In this document: positions 25,109 to 37,150 of the stretch, in pieces | Layout: every line of letters begins with the position of its first letter | How positions within the stretch are numbered: position 1 is the first letter of the stretch | From: Ulota crispa | Lineage: Eukaryota > Streptophyta > Bryopsida > Orthotrichales > Orthotrichaceae | NCBI GenBank assembly: GCA_963920765.1 | Contig: OY987246.1 | Coordinates: forward strand, 13,016,868 to 13,080,867 | Length of the DNA stretch: 64,000 nucleotides | Direction of reading: 5' to 3' | Translations under genes and position numbers: made by a program | Notes under the pieces: generated by a model | The model's database searches: none | The model's input: the letters and a program-made list of their open reading frames with translations, nothing else | What the model was told of the DNA's origin: nothing

Positions 25109-25263
25109 CCAAGTATTTTTTAGAGGTATTGTTTTTATTTTTATTTTTAAACACTTATCATTATATAATTTTTTACTTTGAATTATTAGAGAAAGAGCTT
25201 GCACTATTTATAATTCTAAATGGACATGAATAAACAATATAATAACTTAGATTAAAAAATAAT

Positions 25264-26713
25264 GGAAAATCTCAAAAATATCCCTTAATTATTTCAAAGT
25301 ATCAAATATATCCCTATATTATATGAAATATAAAAATACCCTAGCTTTATGTAGGAATATCAATTATACCCCTAGTTGTCTTTGAGAATATCATTGATGC
25401 CCCTAGTTTTTTATGCCTTTTTAATGCAATTTTTTAAAATATAAAAATGACAACAAAACTTACTATGTAATCACTGCAATAGCTTTGACTACAATAAGCC
25501 TACATGCAAACACCCTATGTAGAGCTTAAAGAGCTTGCCTTTAAGATTTGGCTTGCATTCAACTTACACTCAGGAAATGCACTGTATAAGGTCTTTGTAG
25601 GTAACGTGCGTGCAAGGTCCTATAAGAGGGGAGCTATGTAGGTAAATTATTTGGATTTTCATATGGCTAACCTTACCTAAATTTCTAAATTGAAGGCATT
25701 TCATATACCCTATACCTCATTTTAAAAAGTTCTTTTCATCTTTTTTTGTACCATGTGTTCATTATAAATACGTAATGACATAGGAAGAAATTCATCCACT
25801 AGTTCCAGAATCAATGACATTCATTGTTAGGGTTTAGGCATGCAAAAATTGAACCTTGCACTTAGAGTGGCTTTGGCTTGCACTTATAAATACAAAATTC
25901 CTTTGATTCATCATGAATGCATTTACGGCACTTTTCAATTAGCCATTGAGCAATGTGGCTGAAAAGTAACCTAAACGTACTAATTGTGCCTACACAAGAA
26001 GATGACGTCAATTAACCCATGTACAATAAAGCTTGAATTAATTAATTTCCATCTAACCTCAACATTGTATATCTAAACCGCATGCTTGAATGACACATGG
26101 CGTGTCCTGATTGCCGATAAATAATCATGAAGAAGCTGCTTAATCCAGGTTACTAGATCTTGCTTCGGATACTTGCAAGAGTAATAACCATGAAAAAAAC
26201 CCTAGACCTATAGCAAATAAAAGTATTGATTTTCTATTTCTTAATTAAACAACCCTCTTGTAGAACTAAAAATTATGTAATACTGATTAATAAACACTAC
26301 CCTTCATTACTTATAAAGACCCAAAGTCTATTAAAGTAAAGCTTATTTATTTCCAAGCCATGTTAAAAATTTAGGACCAAGGTAATTAAAATAACCCTTC
26401 ATTTGATTGCACGTGTACCAAAAGAAAATGGGGAGTGCACTTTCCAAGAACTTACATCTAGTTTTTGTGCTTTCCATTATCATCCAAGTATTTGCAAAAG
26501 TTTGCAAAAAGAAACACAAGAGAGTTAGGGGTAATTTTTATAATTCAAATAATACAGGTGTAAATTTGATGTTTCATAATAATTGAGGGACTCAAAGAAC
26601 TAGGGATATAATTGATATTCCTACACAAAGCTAAGGGTATTTTTGATATTTCAAATAATATAGGGGTGTATTTGATATTTTGAAGAGTTGAGGGGTATTT
26701 TTGATATTTTCCC
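25264..26713. mobile_element. Mutator-like TIR element, 1.45 kb, non-autonomous
   Basis: Imperfect inverted ends of about 130 bp are built on GGGAAAATATCAAAAATACC-type repeats (left GGAAAATCTCAAAAATATCC, right closing GATATTTTCCC). The flanks AAAAAATAAT and AAAAAACAAT look like a 9-10 bp target duplication with one change. The interior shares ACAACAAAA...TATGTAAT..TGCAAT and AGAGCTTGCATTCAACT blocks with 30516-33347, so the two are related. No transposase was found. Confidence 0.6.
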
Positions 26714-26723
26714 AAAAAACAAT

Positions 26724-27984
26724 TTTATCACAATTTTTGTCCTACATTAAATTTCTTTCAAACTTCTTTTTCCCCCACTAATGACTACTTACAACTAGAA
26801 TTTAACAGAAAAGCGTAGTTAATACTACTATTGTATCTTCAATAAAAATTATCAATGACACTCATTTACTAGGAAGGTATAAAATTATTAAACACTTTGA
26901 ATATGCCACTTACAAGGCAACATCATTTAAAACTTTTGGCCAAAAATAAAAATAAAAAGGAGGGTATCCTAGGTCTAATTTATTTCTAATTGGACATATT
27001 TTCTATACCCTGTAGTAGTTTGAAGAAAAATCATGGCATTTTTGTACCCTATAGTATAAAAAATCAAATCATAAATTTTATCTCAAATGTTTTTTAGGCA
27101 CCCTATCATTTGTTTGCACATAGTTTTCTACTACCACTCACTACCCTCCCCAAATATTTTGTAAACAATTCAACAACTACATAGCTTCTTAGCTTCTAAA
27201 ATTGCATTATCAATTGTCTAATTACACTCTTTGTTTTTCTCATCCTACTTTGGCAAATTACATCCTAGTGTAAAAAAGGTGCATACAAAATTGCATAAAA
27301 TTCACACCAAGCACTTTGAAACCTTCTAAAATTTGTCACAAACCAGTCTTAACCAAAGTTAATTAGTGACAATTTGACACAAATAACAACTTGGTGAACT
27401 TTCACTATTAGTCCATCACAAACCCAAAACCTTGCAAATATTTGGCAAAATTATATTTGTTGTCGTTTAAGTCAATCATTATCCAAGGATTTATTTCCTC
27501 TTGTCAACGAGATTTGATATTATCTATTAAGATTCATCATCACTTATAACGGTGGCTCTTTTTGTACTTGTAAGGGCAAAAGAAGGTTGGAGACAAAGTA
27601 TGTGGTTGAGAAAGTTTGTTTGTACATAAATTTGAATGCACGATGTTCATTTTAACTACTTGCTTCTCACATATGAGAGAATTGAATGCAAAAGACTGAG
27701 ATTTACATTGGCTTGGCACTATTATTTGAGAGTAAGGACGTTGTTGCAAAAGGCTTTTTTATTTGCACATTGCAAGCACAAGATTGAAAAAATCATCGCA
27801 ATGAAGTTGTTGCATATGCCTTTTAATTTTTATTGTTTTTATGGATAATGACAACTTCCTTTTTTTTGGATGTCATCCTTTATTTTGTGAAGTACCAGCT
27901 AATGAAATTGCGTTAGTTGTTTATAAAATAATTATAATATGAAGGAATCCAGTGACACGTATACAATATGTAACTAGTGAACCA
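26724..27984. other. AT-rich intergenic sequence
   Basis: No recognisable gene. Short ORFs on both strands near 27540-27848 overlap each other and have no motif. Confidence 0.35.
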
Positions 27985-28709
27985 GTTGAAAACAACTTAT
28001 TTGAGATGTGGAATCAGATTCTATCACGAGTATAATCAAATACACAATTTTGCATTGAGAGGTAATCCAGGCTATGGATCACATTTCTTATCCGCAATTT
28101 CTGGTTCAAATCGGCCATATCCCAACTTCTTTGAATCTCAAAAGAGCAAAATAAGAATAATAATTATAAATTATCTATGAACATTTCATGCACAAAAAAT
28201 GTTGAGAATGTTTCCTAATGGACTTCATATCTTTTATGAACCTGAAGGTATGTTCACAATTGGTGTTAAAAGGGTATTAGCGTTATGAATGTAGTCATCA
28301 CGTGTGTCCAAATGCATCTAATTTTTCTTAGCTACTACCATTCTGAACACCAACTATGAATGTATCTTAATTCTAGAAGTAAAATGTCACCTTCTTGGCA
28401 AAACTCTTTGTGATCCAAAACTTGCAACTTGAAACATAGCATGAAATTAAACTTTTGATTTTAACCTCTCAACCAATTAGTGTTGGACAAGTCAATCAAC
28501 CTCAAGATTTGGAGCATGTTCTAAACCACCTTTGTGGGCTTAGAGTGTGGGTTTTATAGTGCATAATCACAAAGTGTTAAATTGAAACAAAATTAACAAT
28601 TTTCAAGAGCTTTTGATTACTCAAAAATTAGGTTTTCACCATACTCCAATTTTCTTTGTTTGTCATGGGAATTGTGTCACTAAACTTACATACAAAGTGC
28701 AGTTTGAAC

Positions 28710-29257
28710 CAATGTTTTTTTTGGGCCTCATGAGGCCACCCTGTCAGAAATTGGACCAATGCTCCTCTCTCCCTCTCAAAATTCTCCATTCCTAAGAGGG
28801 CATGTGGCGTCTAGTAGGTGGAAAAAAAAACACTGGTTTGAATCCAACTATGAACACACCCCACACCTCTCCCTCCCTTGCATTACAAGGGATTTGGACC
28901 CCCAAAGGGGCTGTGAGTTTTTCTGTTCTTGATGTTGGGAACCAGCCCTTGCTAGTCGTTAAAAAAATTAATTAAAAAAAAATCAAAAAAAATGTCTTAG
29001 AAAAAAATTAAGATTTTTTTTTTTGAATTTTTGAATTTTTTTTTCAAAAAATATAAAGTAATAAAATAATACAGGTTGACGTGGTTGACATAGTGCCAGC
29101 CTAGCCTGCAGCACACTACCCATGTGGAAGGTATTCCCAAAGCTCCCATGGATTTGGGGGAAGGGGCCTCTATGGGGGTCCAAATCCCTCCTAATGCGAT
29201 CAAAGTTGTAGGGTTTTTCATGCAAAAGTTTGTACTAGTTGCTTTTGTTGTAAATTT
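28710..29257. mobile_element. Insertion inside dispersed repeat copy 1
   Basis: About 550 bp are absent from the other copy, which runs directly from ...GTGCAATTTGAAC to ATCATATGTGTAGGAAAC. Inside is an inverted pair, AGGGATTTGGACCCCC near 28889 and GGGGGTCCAAATCCCT near 29175, flanking a T/A-rich homopolymer centre. This suggests a hairpin-type non-autonomous element. Exact ends and the superfamily are not resolved. Confidence 0.5.
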
Positions 29258-30616
29258 CGTCATATGTCTAGAAAAAATCTCCTCTATTTTGCTTGGATCT
29301 AAAAATATCTGCACCCATACACAAAATAAACCCCTAAACACCACTTGGCAAGCCCACGCTTGGTGGCACTTTCCACCATGATCCTTCCAACTTTTTTTTG
29401 AGCCAAGGCTTGTCAAATTTTGTCATTATGCATAGGCGTGGAGGACCTAAACATTTTGAGAGCGTGCCTAAAACCTCATTGTTTTTTTTGTTTAATCAAT
29501 TTCCAAACGTGCTTGACAATGCCAAAAAGTGGTCAACAATGGAGCGTTGCAATCTGCAGGAGAGAGTTGTCAAAGTGAGCTGAGCCAGATTTTGGGGTGA
29601 TGCCACCAATTCAAGGGCAACAGTGGGGGGCCTCAAAAACCAATGGACTGCTTGTCTAAGTGCTTGCTCTTCAAATCTAGCTTGGCGGTTTTGGTTTTCA
29701 ATGTCTAGGTATGTATGGTCTTTGTCATTTGTTTTTCTCGAGATTTTTTCATCCACAAAGCAACACAAAATCTCCAATCCATGGATGCGAGAAATGAAGA
29801 TGAACTCAACCATCCACTAGTGCACATTCATCCATAACATTTTTTTGACATAGACATGGTAATTGTAGAAGTTAGATTTGACGATCTTTTCCCGCTTTAT
29901 CATTTTTTTACTCCAATTTTTCTCCACAGCGCAATCTTTAAATTGGCTAAATTTTGCAAAATTTATATCAAAAAAATTCATGCATTTACAAAAATTTGAA
30001 ATTTTTGACTTTTTAGCAATATTTATAGCCACTTGAGCTAAAATTCAAAATCATATTTGGGATTGCTGGTGTTGAGGTAGAAAGTAGCCTTTAAATTCTT
30101 GTCAAATTTTAACTTGAATCTTACCTCAATTTTGGACTGGCTATTGTAACACTAAAAAAATCATGTGAAAAAATGGATGAATTCACCGTGTCCCTACCAA
30201 AGCAAGCATCATGTTTGCCAAAATCTGGATGAAAGCTACTAAATGAATCAGTATATTTTATGGATGAACATACACAAGTCGCTGATTCTATAAGTTTTTG
30301 TCCAAATTTTTCTTACCTGCTTGCATTGTTTGGTGCCTGTTGCATGACCAACGAGAAAACAAAATTTAAAGGCTGGTAGCCAGTATCAAAACGTGGTAAG
30401 ATTCTGGAAATAGTTGTCGAAATAAATTAGTTGCTTTCTAGAGTTGCATTGAGGAATCTCTTTCCAGATGTTATATCAAGAGCAACGGTTGTCTGTTGCA
30501 GAGTGGAAGACTGAAGCGGGACGTTAAATGCTGCCCTTGAAAGTTGTCCAAGTTAACGTGGCGCTTAGGGCGAGGCAAGGGCTTGGGTCCGACCCCGTCG
30601 CACGACTGGTCAACTG

Positions 30617-30810
30617 TGTCGTGCATCTCGTGTCATGCATCCCGTGTTCTGCATTCTGTGTCATGCATACAGTGTTTTGCATCCCGTGTCATGCATCCCG
30701 TGTTCTGCATTCTGTGTCATGCATACAGTGTTTTGCATCCCGTGTCATGCATCCCGTGTCATGCATCCCGTGTCTTGCATCCCGTGTCTTGCGTCTCGCT
30801 TCTCGCGTCC
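30617..30810 (+). repeat. 15-bp minisatellite in left TIR
   Basis: About 13 tandem units of 14-15 bp, consensus GCATCCCGTGTCAT with variants GCATTCTGTGTCAT and GCATACAGTGTTTT. They form a higher-order pattern (four variants repeated twice in the same order). All three frames stay open across it, which produces spurious Cys/His-rich ORFs. Confidence 0.85.
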
Positions 30811-31678
30811 TACGGTTTATACTAAGCCCGTTTTACTCAGAAAACTACTTGTAAGGAAGAGTGGGGGTTTGTCCCATATTGTTTGGAGCTTGGGGTGAGT
30901 TACTTTGGGTACAAGAAGGGTCACTTGAGAGAGAAGAAATACACAACCTCATTTCTTTCTAAGTGAAAAATGAAGGGAAAATACCAAAAATGCCCCTCAA
31001 TTCATCAAAAATATCAAATATAACCCCCAAAGATTTGAAATATATAAACACCCTTGAACACAATATTTGTTAATTTGGGATAAATGCTTTCCCAAAACAA
31101 ATTTTGGGATACTCAAATTTTGCATTTGTGAGAATATTTTGGAGATCTAAATTGAGTTTTTTGATCATTCCTTCAAGATGTTTCATCATTGATGTAAGGT
31201 CTTGAAGAAATTATAATAAAACTCAATCTAAATCACTTGAAAACTCTAAAAAATGAAAATTTCAAAAGTCCCAAAATCATAGATTTCTCCCAAACTAATG
31301 AATATTGCATTTTGGCTTTGTGTACAAATATCAAAAATACCCTTAGCTTTTTGTAAGAACATCAATTATATCCTTGGTTGTCTTTGAGGATATCATTAAC
31401 ACCCCTTGTTTTTTTGGAAGAATATAAAAATGCCCCTCCCTTAATTTGAAATATCAAATATGCCCTTGTGTTATTTGAAATATCAAAAGCTGCTTTGGTT
31501 TATGTAAGAATATAAATCTTGAAAACTAGACTATACTCTTATTTATCTTTGTAAACATCACAAGTACCCCTGATTTCTTTGTGATTTTTGATTGAAGTCT
31601 TTTTGTAAGTAATGAAATGACAACAAAAATTTCTATGTAATATATGCAATGGCTCTGACTTCAATAATTTTACATGCA

Positions 31679-31878
31679 NNNNNNNNNNNNNNNNNNNNNN
31701 NNNNNNNNNNNNNNNNNNNNNNNNNNNNNNNNNNNNNNNNNNNNNNNNNNNNNNNNNNNNNNNNNNNNNNNNNNNNNNNNNNNNNNNNNNNNNNNNNNNN
31801 NNNNNNNNNNNNNNNNNNNNNNNNNNNNNNNNNNNNNNNNNNNNNNNNNNNNNNNNNNNNNNNNNNNNNNNNNNNNNN
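31679..31878. other. Assembly gap (200 N)
   Basis: A 200-N block. The 386 bp before it (31293-31678) and the 387 bp after it (31879-32265) are identical except for one A in a homopolymer, so the gap most likely separates two overlapping contig ends. Confidence 0.95.
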
Positions 31879-33059
31879 AACTAATGAATATTGCATTTTG
31901 GCTTTGTGTACAAATATCAAAAATACCCTTAGCTTTTTGTAAGAACATCAATTATATCCTTGGTTGTCTTTGAGGATATCATTAACACCCCTTGTTTTTT
32001 TGGAAGAATATAAAAAATGCCCCTCCCTTAATTTGAAATATCAAATATGCCCTTGTGTTATTTGAAATATCAAAAGCTGCTTTGGTTTATGTAAGAATAT
32101 AAATCTTGAAAACTAGACTATACTCTTATTTATCTTTGTAAACATCACAAGTACCCCTGATTTCTTTGTGATTTTTGATTGAAGTCTTTTTGTAAGTAAT
32201 GAAATGACAACAAAAATTTCTATGTAATATATGCAATGGCTCTGACTTCAATAATTTTACATGCAAAAATCCTTAGCTCAAAGAGCTTGCATTCAACTCT
32301 TGTTTACTTTTGTAATTTCCATTTTATTCCTAGTACTTACTAAATTTGGCAATAAGAGGCACAAGAGAACTAAGGGCATGTTTGATATTTCAAATAGCAC
32401 AAGGGCATATTTGATATTTCAAATTAAGGGAGGGGCATTTTTATCTTCTTCCAAAAAAACAAGGGGTGTTAATGATATCCTCAAAGACAACCAAGGATAT
32501 AATTGATGTTCTTACAAAAAGCTAAGGGTATTTTTGATATTTGTACACAAAGCCAAAATGCAATATTCATTAGTTTGGGAGAAATCTATGATTTTGGGAC
32601 TTTTGAAATTTTCATTTTTTAGAGTTTTCAAGTGATTTAGATTGAGTTTTATTATAATTTCTTCAAGACCTTACATCAATGATGAAACATCTTGAAGGAA
32701 TGATCAAAAAACTCAATTTAGATCTCCAAAATATTCTCACAAATGCAAAATTTGAGTATCCCAAAATTTGTTTTGGGAAAGCATTTATCCCAAATTAACA
32801 AATATTGTGTTCAAGGGTGTTTATATATTTCAAATCTTTGGGGGTTATATTTGATATTTTTGATGAATTGAGGGGCATTTTTGGTATTTTCCCTTCATTT
32901 TTCACTTAGAAAGAAATGAGGTTGTGTATTTCTTCTCTCTCAAGTGACCCTTCTTGTACCCAAAGTAACTCACCCCAAGCTCCAAACAATATGGGACAAA
33001 CCCCCACTCTTCCTTACAAGTAGTTTTCTGAGTAAAACGGGCTTAGTATAAACCGTAGG

Positions 33060-33240
33060 ACGCGAGAAGCGAGACGCAAGACACGGGATGCAAGACACGG
33101 GATGCATGACACGGGATGCATGACACGGGATGCAAAACACTGTATGCATGACACAGAATGCAGAACACGGGATGCATGACACGGGATGCAAAACACTGTA
33201 TGCATGACACAGAATGCAGAACACGGGATGCACGACACAG
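33060..33240 (-). repeat. 15-bp minisatellite in right TIR
   Basis: Mirror image of 30617-30810 with 12 units; one unit fewer, otherwise the same order of variants. Just outside it (33274-33297) lies CCCCGCCCCGCCCCGCCC, a stretch expanded relative to the left arm. Confidence 0.85.
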
Positions 33241-33485
33241 TCGACCAGCTATGCGACAGGGTCAGACCTAGGCCCCGCCCCGCCCCGCCCTGCCCCGAGC
33301 GCCACGTCCGCTCGGGCAACTTTCAAGGGCAACATTTAACGTCCTGCAAGACTGAAACTCTGGAAGTCTACAAGAATACAAGATTGATGAAGTTGTTGTA
33401 AAGAAGCTCCTCTAATAAAGATAGAAGATCTTTTATTCATGAATAGAAGATGTTTCTGTAATAGCAATAGTCCCAGACGTGAATA

Positions 33486-34122
33486 CGTGATTACCATAAT
33501 GACCTCAGGTAGTAAACAATACTCATAAATGTGCTGCACTTGCAAATTAACTACCATGATAAATCAGTAATCTGAAAAACTGTCAGAATAGTTTGGTAGA
33601 ACGGTACTGCTAAATTCTGACCAAATTCGTGAATAAGGTATATACACCCATAAGCGTCAAACTTAGGGTTTTGAACATGATAAGTATCAATAAGCAGCTA
33701 GCAAATTATAGGCCTATAAGGAGCTAGAAAATTATAGGATCCTATTAGGAACAAAAAAATAGTAAGTTTGCACTTTTGAATGTATTATTTGGATATTGTG
33801 AGAATAAGTTGTGAATTTTTAAAGAGCAAACTGCCATTGCACCCATAATCACTTTCAAGATTTCATGTTCACATGTTGTACATCCTTGTCATTACATCTA
33901 TTCACTTCCACAGATTTTCCAAGATTTCAAAGGTGACGGTTATGGGGACACTGACGCTTATGGGTGTACATACCTTACAAGTAAATTATAACGGCAGGGA
34001 ACTCAAATTTTTATTGCTATTTTACTGTTTAGTTCATCGTGTGGGGAGAAGTTTTAGCTTCATGAATTTTCCTATTAGGTTGTCCCACACTAATTTCTTG
34101 ATATTATACAGTACATAAATAC
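33486..34122. other. Intergenic, nothing recognised
   Basis: AT-rich sequence outside the recognised repeats. No supported ORF. Confidence 0.35.
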
Positions 34123-34530
34123 TTGAGGAAGTTAGAAGTAGGGGCATGAAAACAAAAAATATTACAAATAGGGGCACAGTTTCAAAATAATTTGTAAATT
34201 TGTGTAAATTTTTTGGGTTGGACATTGGTGGATTTAGATACATCACATCAAATGTTAGTTAACTTTCAAAAAACTAAGAGACCTCTCCAAGAATTGCCAT
34301 CCCCTTCACTAAAATTTCTTTATGTAAGCTTGATTTGGAGAGGCCTTTAAATTTTTGGAAGTTTGCTAATATTTAATGCTATACATCTAAATCAACCAAT
34401 GTCCAAACCAAAAAAATTATGGAAATTTACAAAGTATTTTGAAATTGTGCCTATATTTGTATGTGTTTTGGAACTATGCCCCTATTTGTAATATAATTTG
34501 TTTTCATGCCCTTTTTGTAATTTCTCCTAA
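34123..34530. mobile_element. MITE family 2, copy A
   Basis: About 400 bp with inverted arms of about 170 bp around a short loop. Each arm contains AGGGGCATGAAAAC, ATTACAAATAGGGGCACAG and GATTTAGATA-type blocks. The loop carries GGAATTGCCATCCCC-like sequence. A second copy with the loop in the opposite orientation lies at 50551-50955. Non-coding. Confidence 0.7.
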
Positions 34531-36240
34531 GTACTCATTGATATTACAAGAAACGACATAAATACTTACTGCAATAAACAAATTCTTTAGGGCATGGCAA
34601 CAACAATTGAGCTCCAAAAAAACAAACTAAAAAAGTCCACATTGTAAATCCTAGTACCTAAATAGCCATATGCACCTCCAAATGACAAGCAATGAATTAT
34701 GAGGTAACTTTCCAAGGCAAAACAACCTAATTGTTAAGGCAACCTAAATGTAATATTTAGTATAGAATCCATCTTTTCCCATTTTCAAGCAGTTTTTCAC
34801 CCGCATGTACCGGTTACTTCCTTAAGAAACCCTATTTTGATACTTTGATATACTCTTCTTTTCTTTCTTTCTTTTTAAATCTGATGCATTTTTATCATGT
34901 AGTTTCAAGTTTCAACGAACTTTTTGTAATATCAACTGGTTATCAATAAACTAAATGCTAGTTCTCCTCAAACCTTGGTTCAAACCACATGCACCCTAAA
35001 ATGCACGTCGTGAAAGGAAAAGTGAGATAAAACCATTCATGTGTACATTTATCCATAGAATGTGCCAATAATAGAAACTTTCATTCAAAATTTGGCATAC
35101 CTAGTGTTTGATAGAGGAAATTTGGCAATTTTATAAATTTTCCATCACGTGTGTTTTGGATGTCAAAATGGATTGAAGTTTTAATAAGAAACTAATGCAG
35201 AAAAGTTCCTTGAGTATTGATGAACATTTATGTGCAAATGCTTACTAAAATCATGTCTCATTTTGTCACTAGCTAACTTGACTCTAAGCATACTGGATGA
35301 GAAATAGATGATATTGCCAAAATGAAACACATGGTATCAGTGTTCAAGGAGAAATTTCAACTGTACTAGCTAATTTCAGCTGTTTGATAAATTCAACTGG
35401 ATTTTTAAAACATTGGCCGGTTTTAGTCATAATCCCCCAGTATTTGCTCGTCAATTTTCTCCTATATTATTTTAAAACCGATTAATTTCCTTTGTCATAA
35501 AAAATTCACAAGTTAAAATGCGTTTATGTCAATATATATTTTTTTGTCTATGATCAATTATATTGTATCTTTGACAAGAATTGAACATGGTATAATCCTT
35601 CATGAAAAAACCAAAGTTTCTCCCAACTCCAAAAAAATGGAGATAGGATTGAAACCAAAAAACTCTACTATAAATCAATGTAAAATTTAGAATTTAGAAT
35701 TATGGTTTTCATCACAAGCTAGTTCTAAATCTCCTCCAAGAAACTATTCAAGATTTCTTACAAAACATCAAGATTTTGTGACATTTTTCTACAAAACAAT
35801 TGTGTCAATTACAACATTGTTGTGATCAGTTAATAATTGTTTTATAATTATAACTTTCTAAATTTGTGGTAGTCATACTATTGTGTTGTTTTTGTTGAAT
35901 GTTGTTCAGCACAAAGGAAGCCCTTTCACAGATAACTATTCTCACACATTAACAGTCACTCACACATTGGTATGCAGCTATTATAGAAAGAATAAAAAAA
36001 TTGGGATACTTCAACTTCCAACCCTTGTTATTAGCCAATTGTATAATATCAAAACATCATATATCCGGTGTATGAGGGAATGAACTAGCAAAAATCTGCC
36101 TCTTCACAATATTAACCGGGTAAGTTTCCTCTGATTCTTCTCTTCTTTCTGGTCGTTACAAATTTCTTCCCCGGATTCTTCTCTTCGAACGACTGCTTTC
36201 TGGTCTTTACAAATTTCTTCCTGTTCTACAACCTCCAAAC
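34531..36240. other. AT-rich intergenic sequence
   Basis: No credible ORF. At 34699-34760 is a roughly 50-bp block (CAACCTAATTGTTAAGGCAA) that recurs near 62475-62525, so a dispersed repeat fragment is present. Confidence 0.4.
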
Positions 36241-36657
36241 TTAAGGTAGTACGCTCGAAAACCATTCGCTCATTTTGAACCATCCAGTAACTTTGCTGTG
36301 AAATGGTGCACTGATGGTTCTTACATTGGCCTCTTACAACTCATTGAATGCATGGAAAAAATTTTGTTTTTAATTGCAAGAGCCAATCATTCTCCTTGTT
36401 TTCTCAAATCTCTTCACAACTTGCAAGTGAACTGTTCTTGGAAGGTCTAAGGTTAATAATAGGTACCTATGACACATGCACTTTGAGAATTCATAAGTAA
36501 CTCCAAAATGCTTCAAAAAATATGAAACGACTTGTGTTACATTCAGCATCTATTTCTCTTTGTCTGAAAAATGAACTAAAAATCCTTCCATCCACGGAAG
36601 AACATGAAAAAAGAGCGATGAGCCCTTAGATGGGCGGTTTCGAGCGTACTACCTTAA
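36241..36657. mobile_element. MITE family 3, copy A, TTAA-bounded
   Basis: The ends are TTAAGGTAGTACGCTCGAAA at 36241 and TTTCGAGCGTACTACCTTAA closing at 36657: perfect 20-bp inverted repeats including the flanking TTAA. The interior is non-coding. A diverged relative lies at about 38252-38634, sharing ATCCATTTCTCTTT.ACTGAAAA and internal blocks. Confidence 0.7.
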
Positions 36658-36952
36658 AATCCAGCCTCATTTTCTGCCAAATTAACCACTGACATAACAC
36701 TAACCGACGGTTCTCCCCAATCATTGGACTAGCAACAGGCACCGTTAAGTGTGTGCACATACAGTAGACGCGCATGTGAAATTGATGAGTGCACATCCAC
36801 TGCAGCTGAAAAGAACTGCGTTCATTTAACAGTAGACATATGTACTGTTTCTTGGCTTTGGCAATTATATACTTTCACTCCATTTTCAGTAGTGGTAAGG
36901 TAGTTCAGAGTCAAAACGAGGTAATATTCTGGTAAAATCATATAAAACGTAA

Positions 36953-37150
36953 CGAAACCGGAGATTGATAGGAGAAAATTGCCAAGGAAAGAAAAAATGG
37001 TACTAGTTGTGTCAAGCATTACAGCTTGACACTGAAGGCTTCTAGTAAATTATTGCAAAAACCAACGAAACCATGGATTGATAAGAGAAAATTGCCAAGG
37101 CAAGAAAAAATGGTATTAGTTGTGCAAGCATTAAAGCTTGATACTGGAGG
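36953..37150 (+). repeat. Tandem duplication, about 112-bp period
   Basis: The block CGAAACCGGAGATTGATAGG...AAAATTGCCAAGG...AAAGAAAAAATGGT..TAGTTGTG at 36954 is repeated from 37067 with scattered changes. Non-coding. Confidence 0.75.

Larger units (their letters stand above)
19269..25113 (-). mobile_element. Ty3/gypsy chromovirus, full-length but decayed
   Basis: The element 19274-25108 is flanked by a 5-bp duplication CCAAG (19269-19273 and 25109-25113). In its own orientation (minus strand) the order is 5' LTR 24646-25108, primer site 24633-24643, gag, protease, reverse transcriptase, RNase H, integrase, chromodomain, polypurine tract AAAAGGGGAGGTAA (about 19652-19665), and 3' LTR 19274-19651. 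The coding strand carries many stops and frameshifts, so it is inactive. The catalytic YxDD of the reverse transcriptase reads YLDN. The LTRs are clearly diverged (463 against 378 bp, with several transitions), so the insertion is old. The family is Ty3/gypsy because integrase follows RNase H, and chromovirus because of the C-terminal chromodomain. Confidence 0.92.
30507..33356. mobile_element. Mutator-like (MULE/foldback) element with giant TIRs
   Basis: The element 30516-33347 is flanked by a perfect 9-bp duplication AAGACTGAA (30507-30515, 33348-33356). The termini read GCGGGACGTTAAATG and, reverse-complemented, GCAGGACGTTAAATG. The arms are near-identical inverted repeats of about 970 bp (30516 to about 31490, about 32378 to 33347). 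From outside in each arm holds a GC-rich block, a 15-bp minisatellite, then blocks made of ATATCAAAAATACCCC-like units. The centre is only a few hundred bp once the assembly duplication is removed, leaving about 2.25 kb in total, with no transposase. The inverted copy at 41430-43395 lacks the insertion. Confidence 0.82.
27985..33485 (+). repeat. Dispersed repeat, copy 1 (interrupted)
   Basis: About 2.1 kb of this interval (27985-28709, 29258-30506, 33357-33485) matches 41430-43395 in reverse complement, from ATCAGATTCTATCACGAG at one end to AGAAGATGTTTCTGTAA at the other. The two gaps in the match are later insertions. Coding-like fragments such as RQARFEEQALRQAVHWFLRP (minus, near 29680) occur in both copies but are broken. 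The repeat class is unknown: no terminal repeats were seen. Confidence 0.65.

Noticed and set aside
30617..30810. CRISPR-like repeat array
   Set aside because: Units are 14-15 bp, contiguous and without spacers, inside a plant transposon arm: a minisatellite.
30528..30898. Three overlapping Cys/His-rich ORFs (and their mirror at 32970-33319)
   Set aside because: They are translations of the 15-bp minisatellite, which is open in all frames; no start context or homology.
31633..31973. ORFs spanning the first N gap
   Set aside because: Most of each ORF is unknown bases; no evidence for coding.
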